Source of the DNA: Sepiola atlantica
Lineage: Eukaryota > Mollusca > Cephalopoda > Sepiida > Sepiolidae
Length of the DNA stretch: 64,000 nt
Direction of reading: 5' to 3'
Assembly (NCBI GenBank): GCA_963556195.1
Contig: OY744520.1
Span: 881,001 to 945,000, forward strand
A program made the translations under genes and the position numbers. Below, piece after piece: positions 31,690 to 43,265 of this stretch. Below the pieces are notes generated by a model. The model was not told the DNA's origin. It worked only from the letters and a program-made list of their open reading frames with translations, and did not search any database. The first letter of the stretch is position 1. Each line of letters begins with the position of its first letter.

Positions 31690-34055
31690 ACTCTGACAAA
31701 CATACGCATGGACTAGGAGTTAATGTTCGGAACCCCCCCCCCCATTGACTAGAGAACATATGCTTTAGATTGACCTTACATAACAGAGTTAGTTACTCAT
31801 ATTTCTTATACCGTTCTCCTCCGACCCTTGGCTGTACCTTGCTTGACTCTGTAAGCTTAGATAGAGCACTCTCACTCGACTCAAATGCCCACATACATGT
31901 ATTTGGGGATTTTAATGCACACCATCGTGAATAGTTTGGATTCTCCAACGTTACTGATGCAGCTGGGAACTCTACGTTTAATTTCTCCTCAGCTCACGAC
32001 CTCTCACAGACTGGCACTTTTCCGACCAGCCTTCCTGATCGTGCGGACCAGAAAGCCTCACTTCTTGACCTGTTCTTGACCTCACTATTCAGTGGTTGTG
32101 TGGCAAATGCCCATAGCCCGTTCCGAAACTCTGATCACGTTGTGGTAATGATATTTATCACCTTAAAAACTCGTCCAAAAGGTGATGAGCCCTTGCTTAA
32201 AACGACAAGAAACTATGAGCTTCTAGTTTTTAATCCCTCAGTGATCACATCAGCGATGCCCCATGAGGTGAAACCTTTTCACTCCCTGCTGATCAGTGTG
32301 CAAATGAGCTTACCGAATGGGTCAACGCAGGCATTAATGTCCCCAGGCGAAAATTCTTCAGCAATCCCCACTCTCCTCAATGGTTCACCTCAGTATGTGT
32401 GCTGCTATTGCTGAAAGGTAGAAGGCATTCCGAAAATAGGAAGAAATTTATAGAGGCAAGTAATGATTGCAAAGTAGTGATAGATGAAGCAAAGAGAAGG
32501 TATACAGAGATAACCAAAAAACGCATTCAGTCACAGAAACTAGGTACTCGTGATTTCTGGAAAATCTACAATAGTGTGATGAACAATGGACAATCGACAA
32601 TTCCCCCGCTATCAAATCATAATGATGTTGTTTGCACGGCAACTGATAAGGCTAAACTACTTGCCCAGCGTGACGCCTTAAAATCCACTATGAACTTAGA
32701 AAACCACTCCCTCTCTAAATTTCTATTGTGAACTGAAGTACCAATTGAGAATCTGGTGATCACCCAATTTCAGGTCAAAGACATCATAAAAAAACCTTGA
32801 CACCTCCAAAGCTTGTGGGCCTGATCTTATACCAGTAATAGTAATGAATAAATGCTTTGCTTAGCTGGCCCCTGTCCTTTACAAACTATACAACAAATGC
32901 CTTGCTGATTCTTTTTCCCCTGATAGCTGGAAAAGGGCCTATGTGGTACCAATCTACAAGAATTCTGGAGATAGACCTGATTCTCTAAACTACCGATCAA
33001 TAAGTCTACTCTCGATGTTTGCTAAAATCCTTGAATCCTTAATCAATTAAGCGATAGTCCGGCACCTAGTTAATGCAAAACTTCTTTCTGATCATTAATA
33101 CGGAGTTAGACAAGCACGATCTACCGCAGATATCCTAACGGTCATCTGTGAACTCATATAACATACACTGGACAAGGCAGGTCAAGCTAGGGCGGTAGCG
33201 CTTGATATAGCCAAGGCTTTTGACGAGGTTAGGCATGAAAGACTTCTCCTAAAACTGCACCCATATGGTATTACTGGACAAATATGTAATATATTTAAAT
33301 CCTTCCTAACAAAAAGAAAGATCCAGGTTGTCCTCGATTACCGTTCATCAAAGCAACATGACATAAATGCTGGTGTACCCCAGTGATATATCCTTGGACC
33401 TCTACTGTTCTTTATTTTCCTAAATGACCTTCCTGATGCCATTGAGACTGAGATAGGAATATTTGCTGACGACACAACGCTATACCCTCGTCATGTGGAT
33501 AAAACTGACGCGCACATATCTGAGGCAATGGCTGAATCCTTAGAAAATGGCCTCCAGTCTGTAGGTGATTAGGGTAAAAAATGGATGGTAAATACCGCAA
33601 AGACAAAGCTACTTTCCTTCAAGCACCGATTGTCATTGAAAATAACACCCTACCTGAGAGTTGATCATTCAAACTCCTCGGCCTAACTTTCACAGATAAC
33701 ATGAATTAGAATAAATGCAATGAAGATATTGCCAGTAAACTTCTCATAAGTGACATTGTCCTAAATCTCTACACACCCACCATCCACCCATGCATGGAGT
33801 ATTGTTGCCACATCTGGACTGGGGCGTCATCCACTAGTCTCTCCCTCTTAGACAAGGTCCAAAAAAGAGTCGCCAAATTAATTGGTCCCTCACTATCCAC
33901 CAGGCTCAAGCCCCTGTCCCATCGCCTGTCCCATCGCCTGTCCCATCGCCTGTCCCATCGCTGCAATGTTGCTTCCTTGTGCCTGTTTTACAAGTACTTC
34001 AATGGATTGTGCTCCGATGAACTTGATGTTTTTTGTTGTGAGAGTGAATTATAGT
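31690..34055 (+). pseudogene. Jockey/CR1-type LINE relic, endonuclease through RT to C-terminus
   Basis: The most complete LINE here. About 31705-32160 is the apurinic-like endonuclease: THGLGV, FRLTL-VSYSYFLYRSP, GDFNAHHRE with the catalytic DFN, and SDHVVV, the terminal SDH motif. About 32400-32730 is the linker (ENRKKFIEASNDCKVVIDEAK, KLGTRDFWKIYNSV). About 32790-33650 is the RT: KACGPDLIPV, VVPIYKNSGDRPDSLNYRSISLLS, AVALDIAKAFDEVRHERL (motif A), GVPQ-YILGPLLFFIFLNDLP (motif B) and IGIFADDTTLY (motif C aspartates intact). About 33795-34030 is the C-terminal MEYCCHIWTGASST...LCLFYKYFNGLCSDEL. Many stops and frameshifts. The 3' UTR is missing. The element normally reverse-transcribes its RNA at a nicked target site. 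Confidence 0.85.
33899..33962 (+). repeat. 12-bp tandem repeat inside the LINE C-terminus
   Basis: Four copies of CCTGTCCCATCG in tandem, where homologous LINE copies (46096-46527 minus) have one SHRHN segment. A recent in-copy expansion. Confidence 0.85.
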
Positions 34056-34082
34056 ATGTGTTATCATTATCATGATTTCTGC

Positions 34083-34350
34083 TGACTAGGAGTTATCACA
34101 CAAGTTATCGTAGGTGATTGCTCATCGACAACAACCAGTGGTGTTCTCTGGAGTCTGAGTGACAACAAGCCTCTCTAGATTTCCAGTACTTTCCACCTCT
34201 TTTCGATCACTACCGCAAATGACCTTGCAGAATCGCAACAGCCGCCTAACCATTGATTTCTCGATGGCAATGTCCATTTGTCTCCCCTAGGATTTGAGTG
34301 GCAATAAGCCTCCCCAAGGTCCCAGCACTCTCCGACTCTTCCAGTGAAGG
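34083..34350. repeat. Two-unit tandem repeat, period about 136 bp
   Basis: GATTGCTCATCGACAAC / TGAGTGACAACAAGCCTC in unit 1 and GATTTCTCGATGGCAATG / TGAGTGGCAATAAGCCTC in unit 2, both followed by CCAG-ACT-TCC-CTCTTC. No coding frame. Confidence 0.6.
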
Positions 34351-35780
34351 CTTGTTTAGTGTTGTCCCTCCTGTGCTTTCCCATCCGTTTTGACCACGTA
34401 CGTCTATTTTGTGTGATGTCATCCGAGGCCATCATTTTTTTCTTGTAGAGGGCTGCTTGTGATATTTCTTTCCGTTCTTTGGTTCGTGCGGAGGTTTTCT
34501 TCCTGTGTTTTTTCTTATTTCTATTGTAACTTCCGTGTGACTGGTTACCATTCGTAGCTTATGCGGGTTGGTTTCCGCATTCGAGGATTTTCCTTAAGAT
34601 TGCAGCTTTTAATCATTTGGGTCTTTTGTATGATTTTCGTGATCCTTTGATTCCAATTTATCCCAGTTTTTTCCCAGTTTTTTGGTGATTGTTCCTAGTG
34701 CCCTACGATTATTAGTATTATATTGACTTTCTTCATGCTCCATATCCCTTTCAGTTCTCTGGCAAGTTTAGTGTATTTGGTTCGTTTATACACATCGTTG
34801 ATCTTCACTCTGTGGCCTGCTAGAACGGCAAAGTATTATTATTATTAATAATATTATTATTATTAGTCGTAGTAGTATTAGTGTTATGATTCTTATAATT
34901 GACACCCCTAAGTAACACTTGTATACACACGGTTTTAAACAATATATTAGATTATAGGCGTCGTGCATTTCTAAAAAGAGTGTAGGTCCACTAGTATTAA
35001 TTGTGACCGGGATGAATTTGTTGGATTCAGTTCAGGTTAAATCGACATCTATTTTGGATGATTTAATGTTACGACGAATGATTCGTTTTGTAAATCATAA
35101 TAGGTTTGAAAGGGCCTTGCTGACTTAAAGAGATGCGGGGTCAATAAAGGTCAGACACAATCTAGGGATGTTCGTTCATGACAACACAAAAGACTGTGAA
35201 CTCACTTGTTGTTGTCGAAGCGACAATCAAAAATCAGTCCCGTCATGGAAGCGAAAGGGAACAGGTGTCCTAAAAGACAGTTCGCCATGGAGGCCGAAGC
35301 GAACAGTTGTGGAGAATGATTTGTCGTGGAAGAAAAGCGAACGGTTTAAAAAAAAAAAATGATAGTCGGAAAAGTTTAGGACTGAGTTTCTAAAATGAGA
35401 CAAACACCCACCTATATCTCCCATCTATTTAGCAGTTTAGAAAGGTAACAAAAAAGTAACAACAGTTCAAGACAGCGACTCTCTCCCAGGCGTTACTCAA
35501 GGCAAATAACACCTTTCTGAACCTCTCGAAATGTATTCGAAGCCTTTTTTGTCGTACCCAAAAGTTTTCATAAAAACTCACTGCAAAACGTTAAACAAGT
35601 AGGCAACCAAGAAAGAGATCACTTTCAGACGAAGAATCGAACAAAAACCCACGGCACAACGTTCAACCAGTAGACCACTAGACAACAAAGAGTGAAATTA
35701 CTAGCGTTTTACCATCGGACCAAGACGCTATGTCTAGAAATATGTACGATTTTTATTACCTAAATATTTAATGTATGTTT
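34351..35780. other. No gene recognised
   Basis: Mixed composition. ATT triplets near 34830-34870. A 64-codon frame at 35168-35362 is lysine/serine-rich without a recognisable domain. Confidence 0.45.
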
Positions 35781-35784
35781 ATGT

Positions 35785-35935
35785 AATTATTTTGGTCTGA
35801 TGGTAAGACGCTGGACTATATAGACATCAATATCGAAGGTTCGATCTCTGTGTAAGTTAGCCATGTTGATGACGTCTGTGAGCCAGAAACACGTGCCCAT
35901 GGATTACTTGTATGTACGTATAAAATAAATAAATA
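35785..35935 (+). mobile_element. tRNA-derived SINE with clear A and B boxes
   Basis: A box TGGTCTGATGG (35793-35803) and B box GGTTCGATCTC (35838-35848) are close to pol III consensus and spaced as in a tRNA, preceded by a T-rich stretch. The 3' half carries a hammerhead-like motif and then an AT-rich tail (GTATAAAATAAATAAATATG). Confidence 0.65.
35861..35902 (+). ncRNA. Hammerhead-like motif in the SINE
   Basis: Stem I pairs CCAUG (35861-35865) with CAUGG (35898-35902) perfectly. Core UUGAUGA (35866-35872). GAA at 35886-35888. Zero-loop stem III ACAC/GUG(C). The cleavage triplet reads GCC instead of NUH, and stem II is unpaired. Compared with 15285-15330, stem I has changed on both strands yet still pairs. 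Confidence 0.4.
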
Positions 35936-36432
35936 TGTATATTTTAACGAAAAATACGTCCTATAAAGTTAAGGGCGACTAATAATGCAATTTTCTGCAT
36001 CTTAATCACTTAGGAAGTGAGACAATCGAAATAATAGTAAGCAAATAAACAACGAACGCTGCAATCACCAATAAAAAATAATTACATAAAAATGTTGCTG
36101 ATACCTTACTGTCCTTTAGTCTCCACTCTCAATTAAGTCACAAGACATACCGACTTCTTTTTGATTGATAATTTATAAGCTTAAGTAACACATGAATAAG
36201 GTCATTGCAATTACAGAACTCCGAGAAAGAGAGACATATACAAGTGTTAACTCGACTAAGATTACAAGAGATAGATAGATAGAAATTGAGGTAAAGAGAG
36301 GGAGAGAGTCATTAGCCGACGTTAAGCCGAGACTCTCTCTTGTTTGCTCGACCTACTCCGATCTTGATTCTAGAGCGAGCACTACTTACTGCGTCAGTTT
36401 ATGTCAACATGATCCAGGAAAAGGCCATCCCC
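35936..36432. other. No gene recognised
   Basis: AT-rich. Short GATA/GAGA runs near 36260-36310. Confidence 0.4.
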
Positions 36433-37019
36433 TGTTGGTAATTGACTTCCGATTCTTAATCTGTGTTCATTCCCCGAGGTCATCTTCTAACAAATCAGCT
36501 GTCAATCATTCCTAGATTGCCTAACTGTTCTTCCCTACATTCAAATGAGTGATTTCATTATATAAGAAGATACAATATCTAATAAATTATGTGTGTTTCC
36601 TGATTCAAAATATTTTTCTCTTCATAAATTATATTTATATGTTAATTGTTAATTGCTCTAAACGTTTCAACTTTAAATACTTAGTCACAGTTCGTGCAAG
36701 GTAATTTGTAAACACTTGATTGTCTTATGAATTTGTAAATATTTTGTAAAATTATGTTCTTAATTGTATTTAAAGTGTGTTTCACGGTTTCAATACTCGT
36801 TTTTTCAATATCTGTTACACCGGCCGTTCTTACACAGGATAAACTACACCGGTTGTCACTATAAATAGTGCGAGTCACCAGAGACACTGAAAACAAAGCA
36901 CAGTGTTGTAACTGTCTAGCCAAGAGCTAGTCAGTTTCTTACTTTGTTAATACACTTGTTAAACCAACCCTCGACTTGACTTCCTTTATTTATTATTTAC
37001 TGTGGAACAACTCACAACA
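36433..37019 (+). mobile_element. Probable 5' LTR of a Ty3/gypsy element
   Basis: Ends in CTCACAACA at 37019, directly before ATTGGCGACGAGGA, the primer-binding-site type sequence typical of many gypsy elements. TATAAAT at 36860-36866 is a plausible promoter TATA box. The left border at TGTTGGTA (36433) is a guess because no second LTR is present for comparison. Confidence 0.5.
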
Positions 37020-37820
37020 GATTGGCGACGAGGAATCGAAACGATTTCACTGCAAAAAATCACCCAAAGTGATTCGCAAGATCTTCACGAAAACCCATCT
37101 TCGTCAGATATTTGGATTCGCAAGGATTAACAGCAAATTAACTACTGAGTAGTTAAGCGAAAAAAAAAACACAAACTTAAAACTTGCTACCAAAATTCGA
37201 AAACTAGAAAACGCGAAAGACATTTTCAATTATTGAAATAATTGAATACACTGATACCTTTAATTTTTTTTCTCTTCAAGTTTCATTGACTCGTTAAGAT
37301 AAATGTTATCCGCGTCAATTATTACAGATATTGTGTAAGTTTGTCGTTATTATTAGGACAACATCTGATATTTGAGCAAAATCCGGATTGACTATTTATT
37401 AAAACGGTCTACCACAGAATTGTCGAGAGCAAAGGACGGACAGTAAAAAAATATATTCGCGTAAGTCATTTGTGCTTCTAACAAAGAACTGTTAAATAAG
37501 CAAGTCGCATTTTTGCAAAATGAAAAGGGGTTAAAAAGATTTCCCATAAAACTAGTCTTATTAGGCTTATAGCGACGGACTTGGTTTTGTAAAACTACGT
37601 ACACATATATATATATATAAACAAAAATTTAAAAAAAAAATTTTTTTCTTAGTTTTGTTTTTCAGACAAAAGAACCGGGATTGTTTTTTTTTTATTAAGG
37701 AATAATATATTTCTTGTTTTGTGTATTAGTTGAGCAAACTAATTATATTAAGCACGTTTTGGGGAAAACTGATTTATTTTTACAAGTGTAAATTGTGTGG
37801 TGCATAACTTGAATTCGTGA
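37020..37820 (+). mobile_element. Primer binding site and leader of the gypsy element
   Basis: Primer-binding-like TTGGCGACGAGGAATCG at 37022-37038, then about 780 bp of AT-rich untranslated leader before gag. Confidence 0.5.
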
Positions 37821-38953
37821 ATGATGGACACTGGATTCAAAGATTCTCTTTTTCAATTACTTAAATTCCAAACGGAACAAAACGTTGCGTTACAAAGACA
37901 GCAAGTTGAACAACAAATGGAACTTCAAAGAAAACAAGTTGAAATTGAGGAGAAATTTAAGAGTTGTTGGAACAGCAAAAAGCCCAAAGAAAAATGCATG
38001 CTGAAAAAAAGAGCTGGCGACAACACGAGAAGAAAGATTCAAAGAAAGACTGCTACAACAGCAGACACACTTCGAAGAACTCTGGATAAAAACACAGGAG
38101 GAACAGAGAAAATTTCTGGAGGCAACACAGTTAACGAAAGCAAACGAGAATCATAATGCATTCTCCCAGACGGCTGTGTGGAGCGCTATCGAAATTTTCA
38201 ATTATAATCCAGAAGACGATGTCACTTTTGCTCACTTCTATAGAAGATATGAGGATATTTTTGTATCGGACATGGACAGACTCTAAAAAAGTTAGATTTT
38301 TGCTAAGAAAATTAGGAGCTGCCGAGCATACAAAGTTCGTGAATTTTATCCTTCCAAAAAAGACCAGTGAGTTGAACTTCCAGGAGGCAGTTACTTTACT
38401 AACAGAACTGTTCTCTACAAAAACTTCTCTTTTCCACATGAGATATAAGTGTATGAATGTCACTAGAAGAGAGGAAGACGACTACATTACGTATGCAAGT
38501 ATAGTAAATAAACTTTGCGACGATTTTAAATTAGAGGAATTATCATCGGATAATTTTAAATGTTTAATATTCTTGCAAGGCCTGGTCTTAAATAAATACT
38601 CTGAAATCAGACGTCGTGTTTTAAATAAACTCGAAAATGAGCCATGTTTAACAATACAAAACTTAGCGGAAGACTGTGAACGTTTTGTTGCGTTGAAACA
38701 GGACAGTCGTGACATAGAGGAAAACGGAGTGTCGCACATTAAAAAAATCCATCAGAAGAAAAAATTCACTTCAATGAATAACCAGAGAAAAAAACATGGA
38801 AAAGATCCACCTGGACCGTGTTGGAGGTGTGGAGATAACCATTGGTACAATGAGTGTCCCTACATATTCAAACAATGTGACAACTGCCACCAGAAAGGAC
38901 ATAAGGCATCACGTTGTAGTAAAAATCTGGTAGAAAGACAGCCATTAAACTGA
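37821..38953 (+). pseudogene. Ty3/gypsy gag-like polyprotein (frameshifted)
   Basis: Opens with a glutamine-rich coiled-coil segment (LLKFQTEQNVALQRQQVEQQ) at 37821 onward. A structural domain follows (FNYNPEDDVTFAHFYRRYEDIF, then SKKVRFLLRKLG, LCDDFKLEEL, FKCLIFLQGL) and two CCHC zinc knuckles near the end, CWRCGDNHWYNEC (C-x2-C-x3-H-x4-C) and CDNCHQKGHKASRC (C-x2-C-x4-H-x4-C). At least one frameshift lies near 38150-38285. In a live element Gag packages RNA into particles and the knuckles bind nucleic acid. A diverged homolog lies at 59456-60150. Confidence 0.75.
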
Positions 38954-39009
38954 CAAAAATTGAACCTGAAGAACAAAATATCCGGAAATATGTACAGGTC
39001 AAAATGCTT

Positions 39010-39262
39010 TAAAAAAAAGTAAGACTACAGCTTGATAGTGGGTCTGACATTTCCATCATTAATGTACAGACATGGAAGAAGCTTGGGAGACCCACTATGA
39101 TCAAATCACAAAAAACGGCGAGAAGCGTCAGTGGTGAAAAAATAACCTTTGAAGGGGAATTATTGACGAATATTTCTTTCCAGAATAAGACCGTAAAAGC
39201 CCAAATTTTTGTGATGCGAAAATCTAATAACTTTTTTGGAACTGATCTGATTGAATAGTTCA
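39010..39262 (+). pseudogene. Retroviral-type aspartic protease remnant
   Basis: LQLDSGSDISIINVQTWKKL carries the DSG catalytic triplet of retropepsins, followed by the LLTNISFQNKTVKAQIFVM strands and FFGTDLIE (the LLGxDLL-type motif). An in-frame TAG follows near 39256. Lies between gag and RT as expected for gypsy Pol. Confidence 0.75.
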
Positions 39263-39379
39263 GCCTATGGGATCTGCTTTTAAGCTCCTTTTGCCAAAAG
39301 GTTGAGGATTCAAATGTGGAGGCAGAAAAACTCAAGAGGGACTTAAAAGAAAATTTTCCAGACGTATTTTCAGGCGTGT

Positions 39380-40262
39380 ACAAAAGCGGTAGCAAAGTTT
39401 GAAGTTAAAACAAATGAACTACCTGTGTTCAGAAAGAAAAGAAATGTTCCATACGCCGCTATAGAGCAAATAGACGGTGAATTAGAAAGACTCGAGAACA
39501 TGGCTGTCATTTCAAAAATTGATCACAATGAGTGGGCTTCACTTACAGTTTATGTTAAAAAGAAGAACAAGGAGATTCGGGTTTGTGCCGATTTTTCCAC
39601 AGGCTTGAACAAGGCATTAAAAGATCACCATTACCCTCTTCCAAGCCCTGAAGAAATATTTGCGAAACTGAGTGGAGGAAAATATTTTTCTAAAATCGAT
39701 CTCAGCGACGCTTATCTTCAAATCCCTGTCGATGAAGAGTGTTCAAAACTGCTATGTATCAATACCCATAAGGGATTATACAAATTTAATCTACTTCCTT
39801 TTGGAGTAAAGGTTGCCCCTGCGATTTTTCAACAAATTATGGACATGATGTTAAATGGGATGGATTTCGCAGTAGGGTACCTGGACGATGTGTTAATAAA
39901 CATCGTTAGCAAAGAACAACACAAGACTCATGTAAACCAAGTATTCAAAAAAAAAATCCAGGATTATGGGTTTAAAATCAAAGATGAGAAATGTACTTTT
40001 TTCATGGAAAAAATAAAATACTTAGGACAAATCATCGATGAGCAAGGAAGAAGGCCAGACCCAGATAGGGCAATGGCGATACGGAACATGCCTGCTCCAG
40101 AAAATATTGCGTCTCTACAAAGTTTTTTAGGGTTGGCGAATTACTACAATGTGTTCGTACCAAATATGCATAAACTAAGATCACCCTTAAATGAACTGTT
40201 AAAGAAGGTGGGCTACTGGATTTGCGTAAAAGTGTTTTGAATGGTATTGTCCAGAAATAGAT
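39380..40262 (+). pseudogene. Ty3/gypsy reverse transcriptase, 3'-truncated
   Basis: Open for 271 codons from 39425, with the true frame extending back to about 39380 after a single-base frameshift. RT motifs in ORF numbering: VPYAAIEQIDGELERLENMAVI (9-30), motif A YFSKIDLSDAYLQIP with Asp92, LLPFGV (123-128) with APAIFQQIMD (131-140), catalytic YLDD at 152-155, then YLGQIIDEQGRRPDPDRAMAI and LQSFLGLANYYNVFVPN (connection). The frame breaks where RNase H should start. No RNase H, integrase or 3' LTR follows. The RT domain itself is nearly intact, so this is a fairly young copy. Confidence 0.85.
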
Positions 40263-40850
40263 ATTCAACAAAAAAAAAACGTCAATTGAAGTATTATTCG
40301 TTAAAACATATAAATAGTGACGCTATGTTACTATGGCAATTTTTCGTTGAAAAGCAACTTTTAAAATTAACATTTTTAAAGTATAAAGTATTGTATTCAG
40401 TTAATTTACTGAGCTAACGATGGCGTAAGTCAATTAAGTTTTACAAAAAAGAATAAAATGCCGTATGCCACAGCAGTTTTAAAATATATATGTTTCCCTA
40501 ACATGCTTATTTCCTCGTTAACACAAAACTTGAAAGTATCTATGGGATCTAAGTTTTAACATTTCCTATGGTTTATATCTTTTGTCAGAAAATATTTAGA
40601 TTTTGGAGAAAAATGTAAATTTTTTTTACAAAACTTAATTATGGTAAAATGCAAAAAAAAAAAGGCGGAGCGTAGGGTTCAATGAACGAAACAGAAATGA
40701 CAGTAACAATTTTCTCTGGCAAGGGCGACTAGATACAACTAGGGTATAATAAAGGATGAGATTATTTGCTATAACTGTATATTAACTGTACCATTTTACT
40801 AAACAAATGATTTTTTTGATGTTTCGGGATTTTTAGATAAGATTTCTACT
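40263..40850. other. AT-rich DNA, nothing recognised
   Basis: Starts right after the truncated RT. No gypsy-like sequence continues. Confidence 0.5.
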
Positions 40851-41345
40851 ATTTTGATTATTCGGACTACTGTTCTTATCTTAAATGTTATTCTCACGAT
40901 GTGTCAGCCAATGTAACTTCCGGCCTTTTTCAGAGGAGTCTTGTCGAACTCATGAATTATCATATCGAACTCGGGAATCTGTATGAAATTTCGAACAAAA
41001 ACCTTAATTTAATCCACGGAGAAGGGGGGACTTGCTCTGGTTCGTTCAGCAATAATAGAAGTAATCTGTAGTTGTATTCGTAGTAACGCCCATACTGAGA
41101 ACTGTCATTTAAAACTGATTATAATTAGCACTTTAATCCCCTGCGGCACGGGTGCATGACTGACAGAACGAGAGCAAGCTCCCATCGTACATTAAATAAA
41201 GGATCCCGTTCGAAATTCCGTATAGATTCCCGAGTTCGACATGAACATTCAAGAGTTTGACAAGATGCACCTGAAAAAGTCGGAGGTTGCATCGGGCGAA
41301 ACGTTGTGAGAGTAACATTTAAGATGAGAACATTGGTCCGAATAA
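40851..41345. repeat. Foldback repeat, family V
   Basis: Left arm 40851-41030 and right arm 41155-41345 are reverse complements sharing ATTCCCGAGTTCGA, CTGAAAAAG, CATTTAAGATRAGAACA and a terminal GTCCGAATAAT. Spacer about 120 bp. Other copies lie at 50818-51120 and 56868-57220. Each arm carries a degraded CTGAANA...GAAACGTTGTG hammerhead-like core. Confidence 0.7.
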
Positions 41346-42154
41346 TAAAAATAATACGAATATTTTGTTTTTGTGAAATTATTACAAGATTAGAAGATCA
41401 GTAGTCACGCTATTTAACCCACTCATGAATTTAACCAATCAATTTAACCAATGAATTTAACTATGACTTCAACCCAAGAATTTGTGGAATAAGTATTATT
41501 AACGTTTAAAATATTTTATCGCCAATCAACGCGTGGTAAATCTATTCGTATAAAAATAAATATATAAACTTTTTAAAGCTCTTCTAGGTATGTTTACTGT
41601 CCTTCTTTCTTTCTTTGTTTCTTTCTTTCAGATCGTTATTTGTTTCCCCGGGGCGGGGCGCTGTATCACCTTGATATGGATAGGTAAATAAAACAAGTCG
41701 GTAGGGGAGACTTCTTTACAGGATTTACGTCCGCAAGATGTGAAACAAAACCCAGGAGTTCAAGATTGTCTGGATTTTGATTTATAAGCTCGTCTTTCTC
41801 GTTCCCTTCACGTTTTATTATCGGAGACCTCACAGGGCGAAACGTCACGAAAGGCCCGTGTCAGGTGACAGCGAGATGTAGACAAAAAAACACTGGAATG
41901 GTTCGTGTTCGTTAAACGTAATTGATTACCAGTAATCTTCGACAAACACGACACACGAAGTTAAGCAAGAATTTACAGTAACAACAAAGGTGCCTTACAA
42001 TGTTGTACACTATCTCAGACGCCCACGTTAATTGGCTTAATTTTATTGTTAGAGATACTAAATATTTATATTTCCTAAATTTAGATGAACTAATAATAAA
42101 GTTGAGAATAACGGGCATGTTTAAGTTTGATCCATTCAATGTGAGTGTTAAGCG
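41346..42154. other. No gene recognised
   Basis: A GC-richer patch at 41640-41880 contains CCCCGGGGCGGGGCG and GGGCGAAACGTCACG, probably another repeat end, but I cannot place it. Confidence 0.4.
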
Positions 42155-42480
42155 ATGGTAATTATTATCATCATCATCATCCTCATCATCATCATCATGA
42201 ATAATACTATCTTCATTATCAATAATAATAATATCATCATCATCATCATTTTAATCACAATCATCATAAATAATAATAATATGATTATCATTATCAATAA
42301 TTATATTATTATTATCATCATCATCGTCATTATAATCATTAATAGTAATATAATCATCATCACCATCATCAATAATGTCATCACTGATAATATTAATTAT
42401 CATCATCATCTATAATATTATCATCATCATAAATAATATTATCATTATCATCATCAATAATAGCATTATCATTATCATTA
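42155..42480. repeat. (CAT)n/(AAT)n imperfect trinucleotide tract
   Basis: About 325 bp of mixed CAT, AAT and ATT triplets, giving poly-I/N frames. Confidence 0.9.
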
Positions 42481-42747
42481 TGTCCCATGGTCACAGATCT
42501 GACGTTTTCTTGCAGCCTGCAATCTCAGTCATCAAGCGTCGAGGTCTTGAAGTTTTATTCCTTTCAAATTCCACTGTCTAAGATACTTGCTGATAGTTTG
42601 TATCCAAGTTTTCTTGGGTCGTCCAACTTTCCTCCGGCCGTCCGCCTCAACGTCTCTGTATGTTCTTATCTTCTCTCAACATGGTCAAACCTACGTAACC
42701 GTCTAAATTCACAGGGAAAAACCTGGGTGGGATTTGGGTAACAAGAT

Positions 42748-43265
42748 TATTGTTCACATTACATTTACAAGTCTTGTATGTTGGTACTGTCGTGGAAAAA
42801 GAGAGCAAGGACAGTATTCCAAAGGCCAGCGGTCCATGGAAAGAAACTATAAGAGTAGAATATATCTAAGACCCTCTAGAGATTTAGCAGTAAGTCGGGT
42901 AGAATTTTCTTTTAGGGGGTACAAGAGCATTAAGTTCATTGGAACACATTCCGTGAAAGTACTTGTAAAACAAACGCCAAAATATGTAACATTTCTGCGA
43001 TGCGACAGAGACGAGGGCTTGGTAGACAGAAACTATTAGGTTAGAAATTCCTTTTCGCACTCTATCCAAGAGGGAGATACTAGTCGTTGATGATACAGCC
43101 CAGATATGCCAACAATACTTCATGAACAGGCAAATAGTGAGTTTATAAAGATATAGGATACTGGCCGGTGTGAAAAGTTTTCTATAGTTTTTGCAGCAGC
43201 CTTGGCAACCTTTTCTATGTACTTATTCTATTTAATGTTGCCTGAAAATGTAAGACCGGGGATTT
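42748..43265 (-). pseudogene. LINE C-terminal fragment (Jockey/CR1-type)
   Basis: Minus frame 42884-43123 reads KYCWHIWAVSSTTSISLLDR, RLFYKYFHGMCSNELNALVPPKRKF, the C-terminal block also found at 46096-46527 and 33795-34030. DNA homology continues to about 43265 (GCCTTGGCAACCTTTTCTATG). Frameshifted, partial. Confidence 0.75.

Noticed and set aside
40263..40850. Continuation of gypsy pol (RNase H, integrase)
   Set aside because: Three frames after 40262 show no DEDD RNase H, HHCC or DDE motif; the sequence becomes plain AT-rich DNA.
42155..42480. Poly-I/N ORF
   Set aside because: Translation of the CAT/AAT triplet tract.
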